Assembly (NCBI RefSeq): GCF_004793765.1
Contig: NZ_SRYM01000017.1
Span: forward strand, 1 to 64,000
DNA from: Parabacteroides distasonis
GTDB taxonomy: Bacteria; Bacteroidota; Bacteroidia; Bacteroidales; Tannerellaceae
Direction of reading: 5' to 3'
Length of the DNA stretch: 64,000 nt
How positions within the stretch are numbered: position 1 is the first letter of the stretch; every line of letters begins with the position of its first letter. Position numbers and translations under genes: made by a program. The notes below the pieces were generated by a model, which was given only the letters and a program-made list of their open reading frames with translations, did no database searches and was not told where the DNA came from. This document shows, one piece after another, positions 10,701 through 18,226 of this stretch.

Positions 10701-11274
10701 CCTCGGATTCATAGAACCAACCCATCTCGGAATAACAGCGGGCTTGCCACAAACGGGCCTCGGCCACGACCTCCTCGTCCTTCGCGTAATGACGGGCTAT
10801 ATAGGAAAAGGTAGCGGAGGCTTGCAGGAAATCGGCATTGTAGAATTGCGCCTGTCCCATGATCAGCCAACTATTCTTTAAGAAAGGGTTATACTCCTCT
10901 TGTTCTTGGATAGCACGTAGTTTGGGATTATTCCGCCAGCCCGGTTTCTTGGCCGGTTTCGCTTTTATGGAGTGTAGCTTAATAGCTTTATTACTTTTCT
11001 CGATCGTCCGGTCGAAAGGGCCGCCCGGCTCGGCTTTGTCTTTAGGCTGGGCGCTAATCGGATACATATAGATCCTGTCGGAATAGTTCTCTTTATATCC
11101 GTCCTGTTGGCTTTTCAGTGCCTCGTCAAACGCTTGTTTTCCATTGAAATAAATATTATAACGGGTCGTAAAGGCATGATAAAAACGGCTCGCTTTCGTG
11201 TTCTTCTTCGTGCTGCACGACCAAAGCAAGAGTACCGTTAATAACGCCACTATGTAGTAAAACCCTTTTTTCAT
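7771..11274 (-). CDS. TPR lipoprotein of the PorW/SprE type (type IX secretion-associated)
   Basis: The 1167-residue protein starts with a lipoprotein signal (LLTVLLLWSCSTKK) followed by the family's conserved RFYHAFTTRYNIYFNG. Repeated TPR-like helical pairs cover about residues 120-430 and 590-760. The C-terminal 130 residues are a highly charged Lys/Glu/Arg coiled coil (repeats of KEKERKEKERLYK). PorW in Porphyromonas and SprE in Flavobacterium are outer-membrane-associated lipoproteins needed for type IX secretion; this assignment rests on the N-terminal and TPR resemblance. The gene begins 7 bp after the metal permease stop, so it should be co-transcribed with aroA and the permease. No other type IX component is seen in the window. 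Confidence 0.75.
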   Translation of the reverse strand: MKKGFYYIVALLTVLLLWSCSTKKNTKASRFYHAFTTRYNIYFNGKQAFDEALKSQQDGYKENYSDRIYMYPISAQPKDKAEPGGPFDRTIEKSNKAIKLHSIKAKPAKKPGWRNNPKLRAIQEQEEYNPFLKNSWLIMGQAQFYNADFLQASATFSYIARHYAKDEEVVAEARLWQARCYSEMGWFYESEDILDKMNKNGIPASALKQYAAVYADYLIKNGQFEDAIPYLKTAIKAEKNRKQRTRMKYLLGQIYADQELDGLAYKTFGEVARSNPPYELEFASRIRQTEVFSGTNYLKVVKMLEKMAKSQKNKDYLDQVYYALGNVYLSREDTVNAIKNYQLGIDKSTLNGMDKAICQIKLGDIYFTMRDYVKAQPCFSGALAGIQKEYKDYERVSKLSAILDELVVHVEAVHLQDSLQALAKLPEAERLAIIDKKIEEVKKEEEEAKALAEKEAYLAEQEAKGTGIDRPGTETNAVVLPNAAGGASFYFYNPQTVAQGKTQFQRKWGRRPLEDHWRRRKKELSTFNENLDEEMLAEGDSTVGPDGEPLPADSIGGDLPAVAADDPHTREYYLQQLPFTQEDIDASNIIIIDGLYNMAMIYKDKLEDIPLSVEAFENLERRFPDHEHRLESYYQVYLMALKIGNTALVTEYKNKLMNAFPESDYAVAVADPNYEYNIRMMDVVQDSIYQATYDRYLESDTAYVRKSFRYVSEKYPLATLMPKFMFLDALSYVQAGDAEGFKNALKALVEKYPNADVTELAGEMLKGVLRGRALVQGGVKGMSWNLRFGLGEDGMLSAEDSARVFNPERNTPYQMLLIYPTGSVDQNQLLFAVAAYNFANFMVKEFDLALEQAGPISMLAIKGFINFDEIIQYYKMIYGKDGYATALNKAVAVLPISDDNYETLMRGKTLDEYITFFDDSFGEELPDLAARWKARMEAAKEEEATEDEMITEEEAEVPEEEQWPVQEPVRQPEIQPIPVVSDTIEGPAFDKPEIQPVDTLRKDTVPVVQPAVEDQGMTLKEIQEIRKQEAAEEETRKEEARKDFEAQQKANKELREQKVKEQEELLKKQAEEERALLKAKADREKQLEADRKAKLKQAEADRKAKLKAREELRKEKERAYKQRLKQKEKERKEKERLYKQKLKEKEKVRKEALREKEKAAREKARKR

Positions 11275-11281
11275 TCTTTAA

Positions 11282-12085
11282 TTAACGCCGTAACAACGGT
11301 TTTATTGCTTTCAAGGCCAAAAAGAGGACCACCAAAAACAAGATGATAAACGCACCGGAAGGCACGTTCAGGAAATAAGAAAGAACCAGTCCGGAGACGC
11401 AACCCAGAAAGCCGATCGCGATACTTCCCCATATGATCTTCTTGAAGTCGGAAGTAAACAGGTTCACCGTTATTTGAGGCAGGGTCAGCAAACTCATCAA
11501 TAGCATAATCCCTACCAACCGGATCGAAAGAACGATTGTCATGGCGATAAAGCACATCATCGTATACTCGATCCATTTTACCGGTAGGCCTTGCGTGACA
11601 GCGAAGTCACGGTCGAACGCCACGTAAACGATCTCACGGAGGAAAAGGGAGAATATGAGTATCAGCAATACGACCAATCCTAAAATCCACAAGATATCGA
11701 CCGTAGAGATCGTTAAGATATTACCAAATAGATAAGCGGACAGGTTCGGGGCGTACCCCGGGGTAAGGAAAATGAAGATTACTCCCAAAGCCATACCCAG
11801 CGACCATACACCCGCTATGGCCGAATCCTCCCTTACGTTTTGCGTCTTGCTCGCCCACTCCACGCCAAAAGCGGAGAGGATGGAGAACAGCATCGCCATC
11901 AAGATCGGATTTGTTCCCAAATAAAAACCCAAGCCCAAACCACCGAACGAAGCATGCGTGATCCCTCCGCTGATAAATACCAACCGGCGGGATACGATGT
12001 AAGTCCCGACAACCCCACAAGCGATAGCGGTTAGCAAGCTCCCGATTAAAGCGTTCTGAAAAAAGGCATATTGCAATAAATCCAT
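11282..12085 (-). CDS. Metal (Zn/Mn) ABC transporter permease, ABC-3 family
   Basis: The 267-residue inner-membrane permease has seven to eight hydrophobic segments and the ABC-3 family's conserved N-terminus (LIGSLLTAIACGVVGTYIV, RRLVFISGGITHASFGG). It should form the channel for zinc or manganese uptake with an ATPase and a binding protein, but neither is encoded next to it. Such ATPase and solute-binding genes are presumably elsewhere in the genome. It lies 17 bp after the small Cys-motif membrane protein and 7 bp before the PorW-like gene, consistent with one operon. Metal specificity cannot be read from the sequence. Confidence 0.85.
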   Translation of the reverse strand: MDLLQYAFFQNALIGSLLTAIACGVVGTYIVSRRLVFISGGITHASFGGLGLGFYLGTNPILMAMLFSILSAFGVEWASKTQNVREDSAIAGVWSLGMALGVIFIFLTPGYAPNLSAYLFGNILTISTVDILWILGLVVLLILIFSLFLREIVYVAFDRDFAVTQGLPVKWIEYTMMCFIAMTIVLSIRLVGIMLLMSLLTLPQITVNLFTSDFKKIIWGSIAIGFLGCVSGLVLSYFLNVPSGAFIILFLVVLFLALKAIKPLLRR

Positions 12086-12102
12086 ATGATTCGTTTCCTA
12101 AA

Positions 12103-12522
12103 TTAATGAATACGGCGTTCGCCAATGATCAAGAATGCCTCATCTTTCAAGGCATCCGGCAAATTGATTCCTCGTAATTGCAGGCTACGAAGCCAACCGG
12201 CCACTTCCACTTCCCGGAGGGTATAAAGCACTTCGCTAAACTCCTCGATGGCTTCCTCATCGTATGCATCCGCTTCCACTCCTTGGAACCGATCCAGTTC
12301 CTCATCGTTATAATATTCGATTTTCTTGCTGACGGCAGCCAATAAGCTGTCTCGTTCGCAGGTCTCATGTTGTCCACAGCACTCTTCCTCGATCTCTTGT
12401 GGTTCGGGGATCTCCGAGATCTCCCCCCGTTCCAGCATCTTCTGAAGTTTCTTATTCCGGAAATACCCGGCGATAGCGGCTACGACACCCAGACCTATAA
12501 GACTTATGACAATGTACCACAT
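12103..12522 (-). CDS. Small membrane protein with CCGxHxxC motif, unknown function
   Basis: The 139-residue protein has one N-terminal transmembrane helix (MWYIVISLIGLGVVAAIAGY), a basic stop-transfer segment, an acidic linker, and then CCGQHETC at about residues 48-55. Two cysteines, a histidine and a further cysteine in eight residues suggest binding of a metal ion or cluster. The remaining 80 residues are acidic and probably helical. I do not recognise a named family. It lies 17 bp upstream of the metal permease and 35 bp after aroA, so a link with metal transport is plausible but is inference only. Confidence 0.7.
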   Translation of the reverse strand: MWYIVISLIGLGVVAAIAGYFRNKKLQKMLERGEISEIPEPQEIEEECCGQHETCERDSLLAAVSKKIEYYNDEELDRFQGVEADAYDEEAIEEFSEVLYTLREVEVAGWLRSLQLRGINLPDALKDEAFLIIGERRIH

Positions 12523-12557
12523 AATTCAATTGAAAGTTGAAAATTGAAAATAGAAAA

Positions 12558-13793
12558 TTAAAGGGCTGATTCCCTAATAGAGAAACCAGCGGCCCTAAGA
12601 TCTTCCCAATAATGGGGATAACTCTTGCTGACCACTTGCGGGTGGGCGATTTCTATTCCCTCGGGACGTACCAAAGCGGCGGGAGCGAATGACAAAGCCA
12701 TCCGATGGTCCTCGTAAGTAGCGATTACCGGATGAGATGCCGATTCCCCGCGCTCACCATTCCATTCCAAGATGCTATCATTACAATCCGTCAACACATA
12801 ACCCAATTTACGAAGCTCTGTCTTCAATGCCTCGATCCGATCCGTCTCCTTGATCTTCAAGGATTGAAGTCCCGTGAAACGGAAAGGGATATTTAATAAC
12901 ACGCAAGTCACCACAAAGGTTTGAGCCAAGTCCGGTTCATTCACAAAGTTATAAACCAACTTCTTACAGATATTTCCAGTATGTCTTAACACAACTCCAC
13001 AGCTCGTATAAGTAGTGCCCACTCCTAATTGAGCAAACAACTTCGCTCCGGCGGCATCTCCCTGCAAGCTATTCTTGAATAAACCTAACAATTCGATCTC
13101 AGCATTTTTCGATAACGCCATGATCTCATACCAATAAGAAGCGGCGCTCCAATCGGATTCCACCGTAAAACGAATCGGCTTATACTCTTGGGGGAGCACC
13201 TTGATCGTATTCTCCGTCCAAGAGGCTCTCACTCCATATTGCTCCATCAATTGCAACGTGATATGGATATAAGGCCTAGAGATAATAGTTCCTTCCAAAT
13301 GCAACGTAACCCCATTTTCTGTTAACGGGGCGATCATCAAGATAGCGGATATATATTGAGAGCTGACATTTCCCGGCAGCGAGATCTCCCCGCCTTGCAA
13401 GGCACTCCCGAAAATACGCAAAGGAGGATAGCCCTCCTTCTCCATATACTCGATCCGAGCGCCTAAAGCGTCCAACGCATCCACCAATACCTTGATCGGA
13501 CGGTTCTTCATGCGCTCGGTTCCCGTAATCGTCCATTCGCCCACCACCTTCGAGAGGAAAGCGGTAAGGAAACGCATCGTCGTGCCCGCCGCACCCACAT
13601 TAAAATCCCGATCGTTCGAGTTCAATGCCTTTACCATCAAATTCGTATCATCGCAATCGGATAAGTTCTCTACATCGTATGCGCTATAACTTAGCGCATT
13701 CAAGATCAATGCCCTGTTACTGATACTTTTAGAAGCGGGAAGCTTTACGGTAGTCCGGATAGCGGAACCCGGAGCATTTAGCTGATAATTCAT
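12558..13793 (-). CDS. aroA: 3-phosphoshikimate 1-carboxyvinyltransferase (EPSP synthase)
   Basis: The enzyme transfers the enolpyruvyl group of phosphoenolpyruvate to shikimate-3-phosphate, the sixth step of chorismate synthesis. Conserved pieces include LPASKSISNRALIL near the N-terminus, GAAGTTMRFLTAFL, PIKVLVDALDALGA, ISSQYISA-type VSSQYISAILM, and the C-terminal KIKETDRIEALKTELRKLG and YEDHRMALSFA. At 411 residues it is slightly shorter than the usual 425-430, as in other Bacteroidetes AroA. The open frame extends to a TTG at 13817, but that lies at the predicted transcription start of the TACTTTTG promoter, so the ATG at 13793 is chosen. It leads the apparent operon that runs to the PorW-like gene. 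Confidence 0.93.
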   Translation of the reverse strand: MNYQLNAPGSAIRTTVKLPASKSISNRALILNALSYSAYDVENLSDCDDTNLMVKALNSNDRDFNVGAAGTTMRFLTAFLSKVVGEWTITGTERMKNRPIKVLVDALDALGARIEYMEKEGYPPLRIFGSALQGGEISLPGNVSSQYISAILMIAPLTENGVTLHLEGTIISRPYIHITLQLMEQYGVRASWTENTIKVLPQEYKPIRFTVESDWSAASYWYEIMALSKNAEIELLGLFKNSLQGDAAGAKLFAQLGVGTTYTSCGVVLRHTGNICKKLVYNFVNEPDLAQTFVVTCVLLNIPFRFTGLQSLKIKETDRIEALKTELRKLGYVLTDCNDSILEWNGERGESASHPVIATYEDHRMALSFAPAALVRPEGIEIAHPQVVSKSYPHYWEDLRAAGFSIRESAL

Positions 13794-13821
13794 TGCCTTC
13801 GTATATTCAAGATTCAAGAAG

Positions 13822-13829
13822 CAAAAGTA
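13822..13829 (-). promoter_or_regulatory. -7 element of the aroA operon
   Basis: TACTTTTG on the minus strand matches TAnnTTTG exactly. It predicts transcription starting near 13815 and a leader of about 22 nt before the ATG at 13793. No clear TTTG lies 19-21 bp further upstream. Confidence 0.5.
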
Positions 13830-13949
13830 CGAAAATTAGCGTACATATGGAGTATAACTGCGGGAAACTTTCTTCTTTCCTCTCACTACATGACTCCTTA
13901 CATTAACAACGGACCCCTTTGCCGACATGATACAGAAACCGGCCTTCGG

Positions 13950-14400
13950 CTTTCTTTATGCTTCTTCTCGAACACCAATCGTGACAAGGCGTTCGTTTGA
14001 ACCGATCCAACCAGTAGACAGGAGGGGCAATAAAACACCCTTTTAAGTGAGAATATTCCCGTTTTCAGGCACGAAAGGCGATGAAAGCCTACACGTATAG
14101 TCGCGTTTGGCAACGCCAATACTGCCGTTGGGCATTATAAACAGTCACGAATAGGGTTCTCAGTAGTCGTGAATGGGCATCGTAACCCGGTTAGAACCCA
14201 GTCGTAACCCTATCGGATAGCCCAAAGAAGTCAATGGATATGAATTAGGATGAATTATTTTCGCTAGAATGAAAGGCTGTTTTTCGGTATCGTATTATCA
14301 ATAAATGAATTACTATTTTTTTCTCGCATATTTAGCAACGAATCGTACATAGTCCCGGAAAAATCGATTCTCCGGGACTTCAGTTTACAAAATGTCAAAA
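13950..14400. repeat. Intergenic repeat, copy A (with 138-bp near-identical block)
   Basis: The gap between aroA and the esterase holds no convincing gene. Bases 14119-14256 match 59254-59391 at 137 of 138 positions in the same orientation; the single difference is a C/G in GGGTTCTCAG versus GGGTTGTCAG. Weaker likeness to copy B extends about 140 bp upstream (shared CGTTTTCA...GCACGAAAGG). From about 14230 to 14400 it resembles copy C near 50330-50500 (shared TTTGCTAGAAT-like, CTCATATTTGGCAA-like and CCCGGAAAA). The short minus-strand frame at 13898-14119 is not supported by any recognised domain. Origin is unknown; it could be the non-coding remnant of a mobile element. Confidence 0.75.
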
Positions 14401-14423
14401 TGTCAAATCGCCAAATGGTCTTA

Positions 14424-15245
14424 TCACAAGGCATTCATCTTCAGGAAATGCTTCCAGAAAAAGAGAATCTGGTAATCAATAGAATTATTCCAATATTGTG
14501 AATCGTGATTACCCGGGCGAGTGATAAAGTCGTGGTCGATGCCCTGTTTCAATAACGCCTCATGGTAGTTTTTATTCACTTCCAAAAAGAAATCACTGTC
14601 ACCACAATCGAAGATCAAAGCGATTTGGTCTTTCTTCAAGGTTGGAACCAAATTGATAACCGTGTACTTCTCCCAATTTTCCGGATATTTCGCCTTCTCG
14701 CCTATCTGTGCACTCATCTCCCAGTTTTTCGGGAAAGGGCGGATATCCACGCCACCGCTAGTACTTCCCGCCGCAGAGAAAACATCGCTATGAAGAAGGC
14801 CATTCCACATAGCGCCATGTCCACCCATGCTCAAGCCGGTAATAGCACGTCCCTTACGATCGGCTACGGTCTTATAACGGGAATCCACGTATTTCACCAA
14901 CTCATTCGAGATGAAAGTCTCATACCGTACATCAGTATTCAAAGGGCTATCCCAGTACCACGTATTCTTACCATCCGGGCATACGAAAAAGATCCCCTTC
15001 TCGTCAGCGATCTTAGAAAGATCCGGCTTGATACCTACCCATGTACGAGCGTTACCGCCGTAACCATGCAACAAATAAATCACCGGACACGCCTTCGTTG
15101 CGGCCACATCCGGACTTACCACGACTACCTCTATACTTTTATTCATCGAAGGACTTTTCACTTGCAAAGTATCTACCTTCGCCGCCTGCAAACTGAGCGG
15201 AAGCAAACAAACCAACGCTACCGCTACCTTTTTCATCCAATCCAT
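14424..15245 (-). CDS. Secreted alpha/beta-hydrolase esterase (esterase D/PHB depolymerase-like)
   Basis: The 273-residue protein has a signal peptide ending near LPLSLQAAK. The alpha/beta-hydrolase fold shows the oxyanion segment YLLHGYGGN, the nucleophile elbow GLSMGGHGA (Ser near residue 132), an acidic residue in FDCGDSDFF and the catalytic His in RPGNHDSQYW. Relatives are annotated as tributyrin, acetyl or feruloyl esterases, and enzymes of this kind often remove acyl groups from dietary glycans. It lies downstream of, but is separated by 200 bp from, the GH92 gene on the same strand. An ATG at 15236 (MKKVAVALV) is an equally possible start. Substrate is not predictable. Confidence 0.8.
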   Translation of the reverse strand: MDWMKKVAVALVCLLPLSLQAAKVDTLQVKSPSMNKSIEVVVVSPDVAATKACPVIYLLHGYGGNARTWVGIKPDLSKIADEKGIFFVCPDGKNTWYWDSPLNTDVRYETFISNELVKYVDSRYKTVADRKGRAITGLSMGGHGAMWNGLLHSDVFSAAGSTSGGVDIRPFPKNWEMSAQIGEKAKYPENWEKYTVINLVPTLKKDQIALIFDCGDSDFFLEVNKNYHEALLKQGIDHDFITRPGNHDSQYWNNSIDYQILFFWKHFLKMNAL

Positions 15246-15270
15246 ATCAGTAATATATTAACGATTAATT

Positions 15271-15311
15271 CCCCGTAGCCTTGTTTTCAAGGAACTACGG
15301 GGACAAATATA
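15271..15311 (-). promoter_or_regulatory. Esterase promoter with stem-loop at the predicted mRNA 5' end
   Basis: On the minus strand TATATTTG occupies 15304-15311. The next bases (15302 to 15271) form a perfect CCCCGTAG/CTACGGGG outer stem with an inner CCTTG/CAAGG stem around a four-base loop. Transcripts starting 5-7 bases after the box would begin at or just inside this hairpin. It may stabilise the mRNA or serve as a regulatory site. It is also a possible leftover terminator for GH92 transcripts, but a U run is lacking. Confidence 0.5.
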
Positions 15312-15447
15312 CAGATTTTACAGCCAAAAACTTATTTACTTAACGAGAAAGGACGATCCTCTTTCGCTGTTCTTCCCAACTTTGTCATTGCGCCACCCAT
15401 TTTTCACCTAACTGACTGATTTTTATCGTGCGCTTATAAAACGAACA

Positions 15448-17649
15448 TTAATCGACAAACTCTCCAGAAGGAGGATTCGCACCTTCTCCCACTCCCCACT
15501 TCTTATTCGGATAGTCTCCCATAAACAATTCTAATGTACCCCCATTCATGATATCCTCGTGAGTAAACCAAGTCTTAGCATACTCCACACCATTCAACTT
15601 GGCAGATTGGATGTATTTATTTTCCCATGAAACTCCATGAGCGATCACGGTAAACACTTTTCCGTTTGCCAACTGAATCTCCGATTTATCAAATAAAGGA
15701 CTACCTATCGTATAAACAGGCACTCCCGGAGAAACCGGATAGAAACCCAATGCGGAAAATACATAGAAAGCCGACATTCCACCGCCATCCTCATCACCAC
15801 AAACACCCATCAGATCATTCCTGAACCAGCTTTCCATAAGCATACGAATCCGTTTTTGTGTCTTCCACGGCTGACCGGCATAATTATACAGATAAGGAAT
15901 ATGGAAACTAGGCTCATTTCCCATTACGAACTGCCCGACATTACCCGTAGCATCCGGATGAAGAGCGTAATATTGCCATTTTGACATTTTCATGTCCTCA
16001 ACAAACAACTGATCCAATCTCTCAATAAAAGGAACGTTGCCTCCAAAAAGATCTATTAAATCCTGAATATGATGACGTACATCCCAATTATACGTCCAAG
16101 CATTGTTTTCGTCAAAATAAGCCCTAGCCCCGATGCCTCCGGAAAAAATATAGTCGAATGGTTCTATAAACGTCCCATCTTTATCCTTCGGATGGAAAAA
16201 ATTAGTCTCTTTATTAAAGACATTCCGGTAATTATAAGAACGATCCCGAAAGAATCGACAATCCTCATCTTTTCCCAAATGTTTAGCTAATTGGGCAATA
16301 CACCAATCGTCATAGGACGCGGCTGTAGTTACGGCTACCGCTTGTCGCTGTTCAAATGGTCCTACCTCCGTAAACTCTTCTTTTTCTCCCGGATGCAAAG
16401 CGGGGAACCAGCCATTCTCATGATAAAAATCATCCAAGGCCGTTTTAGGTCCCCGGTACCAAGGGATCATGGACTCTGTCATCACCGTATGTTTCATACC
16501 CTCAAAAGCCTTTTCCACATCAAACCGCAAGCCTTTATTCAAGGCATCCGCAAAGACACCTGCCGCATGGTTACCGTTCATGCAATGCGCATCCCCAAAT
16601 ACACAAGGGAAAGTAGGTATCCACCCGGATTGCTCATACATCCGGATATAAGACGCCAGTTTTTGTTCTTGAGCCTCCGGATTCAATAACACTTGCAACG
16701 GGTGAAGGGCCAAATAGGTATCCCATACCCAATCATCCACCCAGAAATCCACTCCATTATCTTCATGCACCTTTCCATCGTACGCACTAAAATATGTACC
16801 ATCCTCAGAGATATTGATCATTCTTTCGTGCGCCCGATACAAGGCGGTATAAAATGTGGTCTTTTGATCCTCTGTTCCTCCTTCAATCTTTATTTTGCCC
16901 AACACGTCGTTCCATTTATCACGAGCTTGCGAGGCCAATTTCTCCAGATTGAAATCATTGATTTCATTATATAAATTCCGCTTGGCCTGCTCTACTCCAA
17001 TATAAGAAATTCCATAACGAACATTTACCACATCCTCCGATTCCGGAAATTCAGCAAATACCAAAGAATGAGAGAGGCTATCAACTTGAATGGGCTGGGC
17101 ATCAAACTCCAAATAAAAATAATGTTTTATCCCAGCGAAGTTATCATATCCACACAAAGCTCCATCTTTTATATCGATCTCTCCTTTTCCATTAGCTTTC
17201 AACAAAATCAGCCGTCGATCCGAATCCTCAAACCGAAAACGATAAATCGCCGATTTAGCCGCTGGCGCAAAATCCACCCCTACGGAGAAATCATCCAAAT
17301 ACACCGAATAACTATAAGGTGTAGATTTCTCATGATCATATCGATATTTTAAATTCCCACCGAAATCCTTAACGTCTCCCCTATAAGGCAACAGCAACAA
17401 TGAATGGCCTTGCCTATGGGAAGGACTATTTAGGGCCAGTCCCTCCATACGATCCGTCGTAAACTCATTATGAGTCGGAATCATACGCAACATGCTGTTA
17501 GGCAGGTGGGTAGTGGGATAGGTAGGCACAAGTAAATGACTGATATTCCCAATCCGGTTATTCACATAATCTACTGGTGTTTTTTCTATTTTACCTATGC
17601 AACTACATAATAATAGAAATAAGGTTGTCTGAAATAATAGTTTCTTCAT
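15448..17649 (-). CDS. GH92 family alpha-mannosidase lipoprotein
   Basis: The 733-residue protein has a lipoprotein signal (LLLCSCIGK). The N-terminal beta-sandwich (about 30-260) precedes the (alpha/alpha)6 catalytic domain. Characteristic stretches are MNGNHAAGVFADALNKG, GNVGQFVMGNEPSFHIPYLYN split over the active site, and CGDEDGGGMSAFYVFSALGF, whose acidic residues contribute to Ca2+ and substrate binding. GH92 enzymes are exo-acting, Ca2+-dependent alpha-mannosidases that trim host N-glycans or yeast mannan. Length is normal for the family. The gene stands alone; the best upstream element is CATCTTTG at 17697-17704, one base from TAnnTTTG. The exact mannosidic linkage cannot be predicted. 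Confidence 0.88.
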   Translation of the reverse strand: MKKLLFQTTLFLLLCSCIGKIEKTPVDYVNNRIGNISHLLVPTYPTTHLPNSMLRMIPTHNEFTTDRMEGLALNSPSHRQGHSLLLLPYRGDVKDFGGNLKYRYDHEKSTPYSYSVYLDDFSVGVDFAPAAKSAIYRFRFEDSDRRLILLKANGKGEIDIKDGALCGYDNFAGIKHYFYLEFDAQPIQVDSLSHSLVFAEFPESEDVVNVRYGISYIGVEQAKRNLYNEINDFNLEKLASQARDKWNDVLGKIKIEGGTEDQKTTFYTALYRAHERMINISEDGTYFSAYDGKVHEDNGVDFWVDDWVWDTYLALHPLQVLLNPEAQEQKLASYIRMYEQSGWIPTFPCVFGDAHCMNGNHAAGVFADALNKGLRFDVEKAFEGMKHTVMTESMIPWYRGPKTALDDFYHENGWFPALHPGEKEEFTEVGPFEQRQAVAVTTAASYDDWCIAQLAKHLGKDEDCRFFRDRSYNYRNVFNKETNFFHPKDKDGTFIEPFDYIFSGGIGARAYFDENNAWTYNWDVRHHIQDLIDLFGGNVPFIERLDQLFVEDMKMSKWQYYALHPDATGNVGQFVMGNEPSFHIPYLYNYAGQPWKTQKRIRMLMESWFRNDLMGVCGDEDGGGMSAFYVFSALGFYPVSPGVPVYTIGSPLFDKSEIQLANGKVFTVIAHGVSWENKYIQSAKLNGVEYAKTWFTHEDIMNGGTLELFMGDYPNKKWGVGEGANPPSGEFVD

Positions 17650-18064
17650 GAGATTGTATTTAATAATAACGATTCTCTAGCATCTATTCTTACCACAAAG
17701 ATGAAAATTAAAATTGATGAAGCAAAACTATCGTAAACTATTCAAAGTAAGATTCTGTAGAGAATTACATACCGTACTCCCGCATTATAACCAGAAAAGA
17801 ATCAGTACGATTATGATTTTCCGAATGGAAGTACAACTTTTTCTTTCCCTTCCACCACTGGAGCTGATCGTAACTCTTGGCGTGGTACATTCAGGCCGGC
17901 CCCAGCTAACACATCTGTCGAAAACCAAACGACAGGTGCAGTCATATAAGAAAGTTCAGCTGGGTTTCATAGATTCTGGCACCAAGTCCAACCCTGTCTC
18001 AAATGAACGAGTTGAATGTGTTTCATCATATCTAAAGCATCCTGACAATATCTTGCTTGCCATG
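17650..18064. other. Gene-poor region with relic codons
   Basis: No intact gene is supported. On the minus strand 17814-17966 is open for 51 codons and reads like protein (TAPVVWFSTDVLAGAGLN), but it follows a stop directly and I could not assign it. The plus-strand frame at 17714-18085 looks random in composition. The region may hold debris from the event that truncated the gntP remnant next to it. Confidence 0.4.
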
Positions 18065-18223
18065 CTATCCTGTATAACTTTCTAAATAAAATGACACACC
18101 CCCTAATAATCCTCCTACTAATGCCCCTAAAATAAGGCTATAGACTGGCGATACCTTTCTTATAATCAAGAAAATCGATACCAATAATCCGATAAAAGCT
18201 CCCCATGCACTCATTATACCCAT
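18065..18223 (-). pseudogene. N-terminal remnant of a GntP-family gluconate/glycerate permease
   Basis: Starting 3 bp after the glycerate kinase stop, an ATG opens a 52-codon frame: MGIMSAWGAFIGLLVSIFL, then IIRKVSPVYSLILGALVGG, ending SYTG-stop. This is the usual first two-helix segment of GntP permeases, which run to about 430-450 residues, so nearly 90% is missing. The tight spacing to glycerate kinase matches the common kinase-permease operon and supports a real former gene. Nothing downstream on the minus strand continues the permease. Confidence 0.7.
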
Positions 18224-18226
18224 GTG

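Noticed and set aside
13898-14119. Minus-strand frame of 73 codons in repeat copy A
   Set aside because: It is not kept open in copy B, where the matching stretch has diverged, and shows no known motif.
17714-18085. Plus-strand frame of 123 codons between GH92 and glycerate kinase
   Set aside because: Composition is unlike the neighbours, it overlaps the recognisable gntP remnant on the other strand, and no promoter or domain supports it.
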